From a virus: a stretch of 36,663 nucleotides of DNA. The notes beneath the pieces are model-generated. The model made no database searches, was not told the DNA's origin, and worked only from the letters and a program-made list of their open reading frames with translations. Positions 35,684 to 36,663 of the stretch are shown piece after piece (within the stretch, counting starts at the first letter, position 1; each line of letters starts with the position of its first letter). The stretch covers positions 1 to 36,663 of IMG/VR virus record IMGVR_UViG_3300042507_001284, one strand, 5' to 3'. The position numbers were made by a program, and so were the translations under genes.

Positions 35684-36663
35684 ATGAATCTTTGGCTTGA
35701 TTTTGAAACCCGCAGCCGCTGTGACCTGAAGGCCAAGGGCGTCTACAACTACGCGCAAGATAGTACGACTGACGTCTTGATGATGTCCTACGCCTTCGAC
35801 GATGATGAGGTGCAGACATGGTTGCCGGGTCTGCCGTTTCCCGAGCGTGTGCGCAAACACACTGGGCTGATCTACGCCCACAACGCCGCCTTCGAGCGGT
35901 TAATTTTTTGGTACGTACTCCAGATTGACTTCAAGCTGGAGCAGTTCGTCTGCACCGCAGCGCAGGCCCGCGCCAACTGCGCGCCTGGCTCACTGGAAGA
36001 CGTGGGCCGCTTTGCTGGCGCTGACATGCGCAAGGACCACCGGGGCGCGCAACTGATTCGGCTGCTGTCCGTGCCGCAGGCCAACGGCCAGTTCCGCGAA
36101 GACGCCGCCCTGATGCAAGAAATGGTCGAGTACTGTGAGCAAGACGTGCGGTCTATGCGTGCCATCAGCAAAGCCCTGCGGCCACTGTCTGCGGACGAGC
36201 TGGCCGACTACCACGTCAACGAGCGCATCAACGACCGTGGCGTGCTGGTGGACGTGCCGCTGTGCCAAGCCGCTGTCAAGTACGCCGCCGATGAAACCGT
36301 CGAGATTCAGCAGATCGTGGTCGAGGTGACCGAGGGCGCCATCACCAGCGTGCGCAGCCCCAAGATGCGCGAGTGGGTGCTGGAGCGCGTCGGCCCTGAG
36401 GCCAAGAAGCTGATGTGGACGGGCGAGAAGTATTCGATTGACAAGACTGTGCGGGCCAATCTGCTTGCAATGGAGAACCCCGATGAGATTCCGGCCCATG
36501 TTGCAGACGTCATCCAGTGCGCGGACGACCTCTGGGCGTCTTCGGTTGCGAAGTTCAACCGCCTTGCGAACCTCGCCGATGAAGAAGATCACCGAGTCCG
36601 AGGCGCTTTCGTTTTTGCTGGAGGGGCTGCCACCGGACGTGCGTCGAGCTATGGCGCGCAAGT
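35684..36663 (+). CDS. DNA polymerase I family (PolA), N-terminal exonuclease part
   Basis: This is the 5' part of the polymerase that continues at base 1. It starts at ATG 35684 (MNLWLDFETRS). It carries a proofreading 3'-5' exonuclease: Exo I Asp6-x-Glu8, Exo II around IYAHNAAFER (His66, Asn67, with Glu71 where Asp is usual, as in other phage proteins of this type) and Exo III YCEQD (Tyr150, Asp154). Residues 160-285 lead into the polymerase palm. The frame runs through the duplicated end segment to the last base without a stop, so it joins the left piece in frame. Confidence 0.93.
   Translation, partial: MNLWLDFETRSRCDLKAKGVYNYAQDSTTDVLMMSYAFDDDEVQTWLPGLPFPERVRKHTGLIYAHNAAFERLIFWYVLQIDFKLEQFVCTAAQARANCAPGSLEDVGRFAGADMRKDHRGAQLIRLLSVPQANGQFREDAALMQEMVEYCEQDVRSMRAISKALRPLSADELADYHVNERINDRGVLVDVPLCQAAVKYAADETVEIQQIVVEVTEGAITSVRSPKMREWVLERVGPEAKKLMWTGEKYSIDKTVRANLLAMENPDEIPAHVADVIQCADDLWASSVAKFNRLANLADEEDHRVRGAFVFAGGAATGRASSYGAQ
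36539..36663. repeat. Right copy of the contig-end overlap
   Basis: The same 125 bases as 1-125, with T at 36607 for G at 69. The polymerase frame is the same in both copies, so the two ends can be merged to give the full gene. Confidence 0.9.

Noticed and set aside
1-36663. Integrase, repressor, att sites, tRNA genes
   Set aside because: I looked for tyrosine/serine recombinase motifs, a CI-like repressor and tRNA cloverleafs and saw none; a dedicated search is still needed for tRNAs and short att sites.

Overview
This window is a complete or near-complete genome of a tailed double-stranded DNA phage, seen as one circular assembly unit of about 36.5 kb. Bases 1-125 and 36539-36663 are the same sequence with one mismatch, and one DNA polymerase gene runs off the right end and continues in frame at the left end. 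The structural genes match the short-tailed P22 type: portal, scaffold, P22-like coat, gp4-like head closure, gp10-like tail hub and three ejection proteins, with no tape measure or long-tail genes. I see no integrase, repressor, tRNA or CRISPR array, so a lytic lifestyle is likely. SD-type ribosome sites, the P22-type virion and the 3TM holin/GH24 lysozyme pair suggest a Gram-negative host. High G+C and gene style would fit a proteobacterium, perhaps Burkholderiales, but that is a guess.

Layout. (1) Replication block, plus strand, spanning the contig join: a small protein (33606), a DUF2800/Cas4-like nuclease, an SSB-like protein, family A DNA polymerase (35684 to the end, then 1-1077) and a primase-helicase (1136-3436), closed by a bidirectional terminator (3436-3461). 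(2) A compact minus-strand operon, 5325 down to 3460, of eight overlapping small genes. Only the 252-residue Cys-rich protein has a recognisable look. (3) A 730-base non-coding region (5326-6054) packed with GTGGAC/GTCCAC elements, three 16-bp tandem repeats, a duplicated 28-bp block and a hairpin. It is the best candidate for the replication origin and/or the master control region. (4) The late plus-strand block, 6055-29435: terminase, small accessory genes including a GroES-like protein, portal, tail fibre and appendage genes, scaffold, coat, decoration-like proteins separated by UUCG hairpins, head-tail connectors, a cupin protein, ejection proteins and a lysis cassette of several membrane proteins plus a GH24 endolysin. 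(5) A second minus-strand operon, 33519 down to 29350: VRR-NUC nuclease, SNF2-type helicase and about eleven small genes, several with putative zinc-binding residues. It diverges from block 1 at overlapping promoters near 33527-33576 and converges on the endolysin.

How it works together. The two early blocks either side of 33.55 kb, with the polymerase and primase-helicase, form a known phage replication module (PolA, primase-helicase, SNF2 helicase, VRR-NUC, DUF2800 and an SSB-like protein). The repeat region at 5.3-5.9 kb probably serves as its origin or operator. The late block makes the virion and lyses the cell. Many genes overlap as ATGA, GTGA or TGATG, which points to translational coupling throughout. 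A TTGCACAA core is shared by three promoter-like intergenic regions (5.38, 11.42 and 33.55 kb) and may be a phage-specific control site.
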